In this document: piece after piece, positions 58,697 to 64,000 of the stretch | Layout: the number at the start of each line of letters is the position of its first letter | How positions within the stretch are numbered: the first letter of the stretch is position 1 | NCBI RefSeq assembly: GCF_905220565.1 | Contig: NC_059406.1 | Span: 196,001-260,000 of the forward strand | Origin: Melitaea cinxia | Lineage: Eukaryota; Arthropoda; Insecta; Lepidoptera; Nymphalidae | Length of the DNA stretch: 64,000 nucleotides | Direction: 5' to 3' | Position numbers and translations under genes: made by a program | The notes under the pieces: model-generated | Told to the model about the DNA's origin: nothing | Databases searched by the model: none | The model's input: only the letters and a program-made list of their open reading frames with translations

Positions 58697-59012
58697 ATAC
58701 AACTAGGTCGGTAAGCAAACTTATGGTTCATCTAATGGTAATGGATTACGGTAGCTTATAGACGCCTGCATCACCAGAATCATCGCAAGCGCGTTGCCGA
58801 CCTTATCCCCAATCCCCCCAGGAGCTCTCGTCACCTTACTCATCTATAGGAACACAACACTACTTGATTATTATTATTTAGCTGTGGTCTTCTGTAACGT
58901 CCAGTTGGGTTGCTCCATATTTTGAGAAGGATGTGGTCTTCTGTAACGTCCAGTTGGGTTGCTCCATATTTTGAGAAGGAATTTTCCTGATGTGCCCTAT
59001 CTCAGTAGAAAT
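58697..59012 (+). repeat. Family B repeat with a 49-bp tandem duplication
   Basis: AACTAGGTCGGTAAGCAAAC to TTTCCTGATGTGCCCTATC. The unit TGTGGTCTTCTGTAACGTCC and following bases to AGAAGGA occurs twice without change (58883-58931 and 58932-58980). Confidence 0.85.
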
Positions 59013-59424
59013 ATTGTGACATAATACACCTGTAGTTATAAGAATGAATAAAAGCTAAAAAAAACTTACTAAAAATTAGTTAAATGTGCAGTAAAAGTAA
59101 TGTGACGAAATATTGGATAAACGAGTATTCGGAAATACAAAGTTATGTTTTCTTAAAAATCTAATAAAGACGTTAATTTTGGAAATTGCTTTACAACACC
59201 GTTCTTGTTACCTAGAAAGATATGGCAAGGGTTATGGCTTTTGACTTTCTCAATCGCCACTTCACGAACGTTTCGTGAAATAGTTTTAATGTTACATTAT
59301 TGTCAATTAATGTAGAGGCAAACAGTCAGCTAAACTCTGCGCTGAAAACATGAAAATAGGTTCTTTTTAAATCTCAAAAATTAATTCGTACGATTTATTT
59401 TTGTGTTTTAAAAAAATTTTGTGT
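59013..59424. other. No gene recognised
   Basis: No frames or shared repeats. Confidence 0.45.
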
Positions 59425-59715
59425 TGTGCTGTGTGGCTACGGCACTAAATTCCACAACCACCTTGGAACTTAAGAAGCCGACCGATGGCGGGATAACCAT
59501 CCAACTGCTGGCTTTGAAATACACAGGCTGAAGACGGGCAGCAGCGTCTTCGGTGCGACAAAGCCAGTACTGCGGTCACCAACCCGCCAGGCCCAGCGTG
59601 GTGACTATGGGCAAAACACATAAGTTCACGTTATTTTTGGCGTAAACTTGTGGAGGCCTATGTCCAGCAGTGGACTGTATAGGCTGTAATGATGATGATG
59701 ATAATGATGATTTTT
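59425..59715 (+). mobile_element. Family D SINE (RTE-tailed)
   Basis: Plus-strand copy: GTGTGGCTACGGCACTAAAT at the start, RTE-like GTGGAGGCCTATGTCCAGCA at the end, then a (GATGAT)n-type tail. Lacks about 55 bp with the CCCCCTCTCTTCCCG cassette found in other copies. Confidence 0.85.
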
Positions 59716-59747
59716 GTGTTACCTACACATTAGGAAATTCCAAGCAA

Positions 59748-59938
59748 TTTTTGAATATCATATCAATTATAGACGGCGCCACGGTCGCTTAGAGCGAATA
59801 TAAAATCATCATATCAAAAATTTCGATCTAGCGGGTACATCGTTCCATAGCTTAATTGGCTAAAGCATCGACACGGTAAGTCGGAGATGCAGGTTCGATC
59901 CCCGCTGGAACGGTCGATTTTTGATATGATATTACAAA
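59748..59938. mobile_element. TIR element carrying a tRNA-like gene
   Basis: AATATCATATCAA (59754-59766) and its exact complement (59921-59933) bound the element. A second copy of the left motif (ATCATATCAAAAAT) lies just inside, before the tRNA-like unit. No protein coded. Confidence 0.7.
59841..59912 (+). tRNA. tRNA-like sequence, Thr(GGT)-type anticodon, probably a pseudogene or SINE head
   Basis: 72 bases fold into a cloverleaf: a perfect 7-bp acceptor (CGTTCCA with TGGAACG), a GCTT/AAGC D stem, a 5-bp anticodon stem (TCGAC with GTCGG, one G-T pair), loop ACGGTAA, and a T arm GCAGG-TTCGATC-CCCGC with one A-C mismatch. Box A (TAGCTTAATTGG) and box B (GGTTCGATCCC) are good and five T follow at 59918-59922. 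Position 33 is C instead of the near-invariant T, which argues against a working tRNA. Its location inside a TIR element also suggests a dispersed repeat. Confidence 0.5.
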
Positions 59939-62189
59939 TTTTTTAGAATTTCTCAAAAATTAATCAAATATCTTGTATCAAATACCTCGTTTAAACTACG
60001 GGTTCTTTCGTCAGATTAAATTAAAAATAACAGCAGCTCGTTACTTGAAGTAAACGTCGAGATATTTCAGGTTCGAACTGGGAAGGTCGTTAGCTTCACA
60101 AAAGATAAAATTTCAAGAACAAACGAGTGGAAGGTAATTTATTTTTTGTTGCGGTTCCCATTAATCATCCGTTTTTGCTTATAAAATCCAATTAAACTAC
60201 AGCGACCGACTCAATGTTTGTTTGATATAATTTGCGGGCTGCGGTCGCGATAACAACGACTCTCTTTCAAATTAAACTCCTATCAAATGAAACACTTTTA
60301 ATTATTACTTACATTAATAAACATGAAAAAAATTGTGTCTATCAGCTCCGACGAGCGACTTCAATTTACACCTTTAATAATGATTACAGCGATTTATAAA
60401 AATATATTAGCTATCTCTTTCTTGCAAGACACGTTGCGCATTAAACGTCACTCTCTTTCTCTCTTTCTTAGATATTAGCATTACTATTTCACACGGTTTC
60501 ACTCCTTATATTTTTCCACACCAAGGGTCTTCTGGTTTCGTAAGCAGTTAACTTCAAAAACATACCTTTGTTTGGGCCTCACATAGTTTCCGGGGAGTTA
60601 AATCCAAAAATAACATAGCTTTGCTTAAATTAATCACATTTGGTGGATTCGTAAGTGTTACATACGCCAAGGGCGCTATGGGACCCTATTCTGTCGTTGG
60701 CGTCACGGACCTGTACCCTGGGAACTTTAATAGGTAGCTAAATATTCACAGAATGCGTGAATGTGTATTCATAGAAGTATGGCCATTAATAGCCAAATAA
60801 TAAAATGAGAATAAAAGATCACTCATGACAAGCGTGTAATTCCAGTTTTTTATTCTTAAATATTATCGTTTACTGAAGAATAAAAAAAATGAGCATTTTT
60901 TTCATATTTTTCTAAATGAATTTTTAATTACATCTGAGTTGAAATTAATACATTCTTCAGAATCACATCAACGTGTAACGTCACAGGCTCACCGGCACTA
61001 CCCTCGCGTTGTATATAATACATAATTATGTAGATTTATAAACAGATATAAACGCTTCGTTAGTGCCCGCGAGGGGCGGCTCCATGGAGTTTTCATTATC
61101 AAGTAAATGGAATGAATGAGATTCTTTCTGACGAAATTTTTGAATGAGCAAATTTTTGCGAATGAATAAATTTTTTATTCGAAAGAATTCATATTATTAT
61201 GTTACGTCAAATATTTCGATATTCAGTATATTATAATATTTATTTCAATTTGATAAAAATAGTTCGAATGGTTTGAATGATGTAAATCTAACTAGCGACT
61301 GAAAGACAAGCTAGACGTATTGAAACTCAAAATTTTGCTGCGAAAATTCCTTTTAGGCTTCTGTCCTATTCGAAAATATCGTTTAAACATGTGTATTTTG
61401 ATGTTTTTGTATAAATACTGAGTTATATGTTTATAACGAATAGGGTGCAACTACCTATAAGTTTGCGCCAAACATCCCCGTTGTCAGCGATCGTCATCTA
61501 CTCTCTGTTCACGATCTTAATCAACTGGGCCGGAGGACAACTAACTCTGCGTTACTAGTATAATATACTGACACTAACAAACAATAAGGCAAGGAGAGGG
61601 TTTGAGGTGAATAAAAGTGTTGTCGTCGGCTTCAAACTCTATCTATCACTTATTGACCATAACATAGCTAAAGTAAGCAATGTACCATACTCTAAATAAA
61701 ACTAAGCCAACCGTACAGGCCACTATGTCAAAATTGCTTTTTACCTACGTACGTTTTTACCTAAAAATTCACAATTATCGATAACTCGACGTCTTTTTCA
61801 CGTCGCTTATAAAAACTTTTTCCTCATATCTCCATACTATTGACATGCAAATAGGGCGAAGTTCGATCGCGGGTTAATAACGATAAATATTTTCAATACG
61901 GATTTGATTTCGTCACTAACGCCATAAAATATTCATTAGGCGACGCGTGACGTGACGGCGACGTGACGGGCGCAAATTTGATATTTCACGCGTCGGTGTC
62001 GATGTGAGCGTCGCCGGTCGATGAATCTTGAGACTTGGAGTCTTACACGTGTGACGTTTACATCATGGTGTATTTTGATAAATAAATATAAAGGTAATAT
62101 AAAGGTATATCAAGGTAATATCTTATGAATAACGAGTTAAACCTTTTTTTTTATAGACACAACATCCACGGGCTCTCGGCATCTAGGCC
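59939..62189. other. No gene; CpG-rich islet at 61935-62020
   Basis: The islet contains GCGACGCGTGACGTGACGGC and TTTCACGCGTCGGTG. The rest is unique-looking without frames. Another GC-richer spot lies at 61060-61090. Confidence 0.4.
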
Positions 62190-62947
62190 TTTTTTTAACC
62201 GACTTCCAAAAAAGGAGGAGGTTCTCAATTCGACTGTATTTTTTTTTTTATGTATGTTACATCAGAACTTTTGCCCGTGTGGACCGATTTCGACAAATTT
62301 TCTTTTAATCGAAAGGTGGTGTGTGCCAATTGGTCCCATTTAAATTTATTTGAGATCTAACAACTACTTTTCAAGCTATATCTAATAATGCGTTTTTACT
62401 TGACGCTTTTTTCGTCGACCTACATTGTATTATACCGCATAAGTTTCTACTGGATGTACCGATTTTGATAATTCTTTTTTTGTTGGAAAGGAGATATCCC
62501 TAGTTTAGTACCATGATAAGGAAACCAGGATCTGATGATGGGATCCTAGAGAAATTAATGGAAATTCTTGAAAATCCGCAATAACTTTTTACTGGGTGTA
62601 CCGATTTTGATAATTCTTTTTTTGTTGGAAAGAAGATATCCCTAGTGTAGTACCATGATAAGAAAACCAGGATCTGATAATGGGATTCCAGAGAAATCGA
62701 GGGAACTTCTTGAAAATCCGCAATAACTTTTTAATGGGTGTACCGATTTTAATAATTTTTAATTTAATCGAAAGCTGATGTTTGTCACGTGGTCACATAT
62801 AAATTTTATTGAGATCTGATAACTACTTTTTGAGTAATCTTTGATAACGCGTAGTTACTTGACTATTTTTTCGTCGATCTACGTTGTATTACTTGTCAAT
62901 GTAATTGAAGTCGGTTTTTTTTTCGTTTGTGTGCAAACACAATTATT
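62190..62947 (+). mobile_element. Family C element, longest copy, two internal units
   Basis: From TTTTTAACCGACTTCCAAAA and GGAGGAGGTTCTCAATTCGA to GAAGTCGGTTTTTTTTTCGT and the hairpin GTTTGTGTGCAAACACAATTA. The GTACCGATTTTGATAATTCT unit recurs at 62456 and 62598, with a diverged start at 62740 (142-bp spacing). No protein coded. Subterminal inverse motifs, an end hairpin and an expandable core recall Helentron-derived HINE elements; that class is inferred. Confidence 0.85.
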
Positions 62948-63424
62948 TATCATAGCACTTCAGATCAGCATTTTTTTATCACAAAGTATTGATTGCTTAT
63001 AACTAGAAAAATTAGACTAAAATATAAATTAAAAAAAAAAAAAAACCTTTTAATTCGTTTTAAAACGGAGCAGAATTAGTGACACGGAAATTGAAGTAAC
63101 TAAATTTAATTTCTTTACTATTTATTCATTTGTTTATTGTTATTAATTGAAGAGTTATTATGTTGGTACGATATTGATTACTTTAAGGTACGATACTTAT
63201 ACGATGATAAGTTTATAGCAAACTTTACCGTCTGCCGCCGATATTTAAAATACAATTAAAAATCTACAACTACATCTAAATTTCTATTCTTCTTTTTATT
63301 TATTTATGTATTTGTTATAATGATACTAATAATAATAATAAATTCTTTTTTTTATTATAAGTATTAGAATGTAGACATTTGAATGTAAGTTTGTTATACA
63401 TCTACACCACCTACCCAATTTTGA
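62948..63424. other. No gene recognised
   Basis: AT-rich. AATAATAATAATAAATTC run at about 63327. Confidence 0.45.
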
Positions 63425-63590
63425 TAATAAGTTTCCTTTTTATGTCTGGGTTATCTGGAAGAAATGGCTTATTAGCCATAAGTCCGCCCATTATACTTCA
63501 CTATCTGTAACTATCTTCATGCTTTGTTTGTAATATAATTGTGGTGTACAATAAAGTATAAAATAAATAACTAAATAAATGACAGTCATT
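63425..63590 (+). mobile_element. LINE 3' tail
   Basis: CTGGAAGAAATGGCTTATTA, GCCATAAGTCCGCCC and GTGGTGTACAATAAAGTATA, followed by short A-rich repeats. This is the 3' untranslated end of the LINE also found in reverse at 56505-56645. No coding part. Confidence 0.6.
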
Positions 63591-64000
63591 CCGCTGAAGA
63601 TCGCAATCGGCACTATAGCACTTTAGTTAGCTATATGTTATGTCACTGGCCAGTAAATGTCAAACTTAATTAAATTCGATTCAGGGGTGAGGTGTGGTAG
63701 CATAAAATATAGACAGACGGTCTAAACGATTTAAATTCAAAAGCAGCAAGTTTAGGAAGTATCTGTAATGTTCGGCCATTGTTAAAAGCCAAGGATTAAA
63801 GCTCAGGCGGAGATTACGGAAGTTATTAAATAAGTTGAAGGCGACCGAGTTGCTGCACCCGAATGTGAGATTACTCTCGAGCGGTTAGCGCCGTTGCTTT
63901 AAGTCTGGACCGAGGATTTCTGTTTGAAATAATAGTGAAAAATTAATGATAACTTAATGTGTTGTTTAACTAAAAGATACACCAGTATTTCTGTGATCTG
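63591..64000. other. No gene recognised
   Basis: Unique-looking sequence to the end of the window. Confidence 0.45.

Overview
The window is AT-rich eukaryotic DNA from a moth or butterfly. That placement rests on its dense interspersed repeats: tRNA-derived SINEs, short Helitrons ending in CTAG, RTE, CR1 and Jockey-type LINE fragments, and several non-autonomous families that I recognise as typical of Lepidoptera. I found no host protein-coding gene that can be called with confidence. The stretch looks like a large intron or intergenic interval. Two short segments (2204-2356 and 3554-3805) have exon-like properties and are given as low-confidence candidates.

Layout. 1-12.5 kb: SINE and LINE fragments, a Jockey/CR1-type reverse transcriptase remnant (4290-5430, minus), a microsatellite, and a long, mostly repeat-poor stretch (6.8-8.9 kb) containing a G-quadruplex motif. 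12.5-25 kb: a short Helitron, a fold-back element (14622-14759), a CR1-type LINE end (18183-19022, minus), a decayed Copia pol split by a MITE (21666-22345, minus), and copies of a hairpin-ended family. 25-41 kb: sparse DNA with some GC-rich islets, a full-length tRNA-derived SINE (28945-29250), a Jockey/CR1 LINE remnant (33040-34170) and a tandemly expanded Helitron (38828-39775). 41.8-46 kb: an LTR retrotransposon (41950-45811) with almost identical 515-bp LTRs, inserted into a Helitron and itself carrying an RTE LINE end and a hairpin-family fragment. 47.7-50.2 kb: a second Gypsy-type element with one LTR and a long pol reading frame covering the end of RT, RNase H and integrase. 50-64 kb: more SINEs, nested insertions, a tRNA-like gene inside an inverted-repeat element (59748-59938) and a full hairpin-family copy with an internal duplication (62190-62947).

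Family names used below are local labels. Family A is a tRNA-headed SINE whose tail reads like AGCGTGGTGGATTAAGC. Family B is a dispersed repeat of about 270 bp starting near ACTAGGTCGGCAAACAAGCG. Family C is the hairpin-ended family that I suspect is a Helentron-type non-autonomous element; strand + means the hairpin lies at the right end. Family D is a SINE whose 3' end copies the RTE LINE. Family E is a second tRNA-headed SINE starting near CTAGCCCGTTGGCGCAG. The most interesting items are the conserved-stem hairpins and variable 142-bp internal repeat of family C, the tRNA-like unit in a TIR element, the young LTR element with a wrecked interior, and the D/RTE tail sharing.
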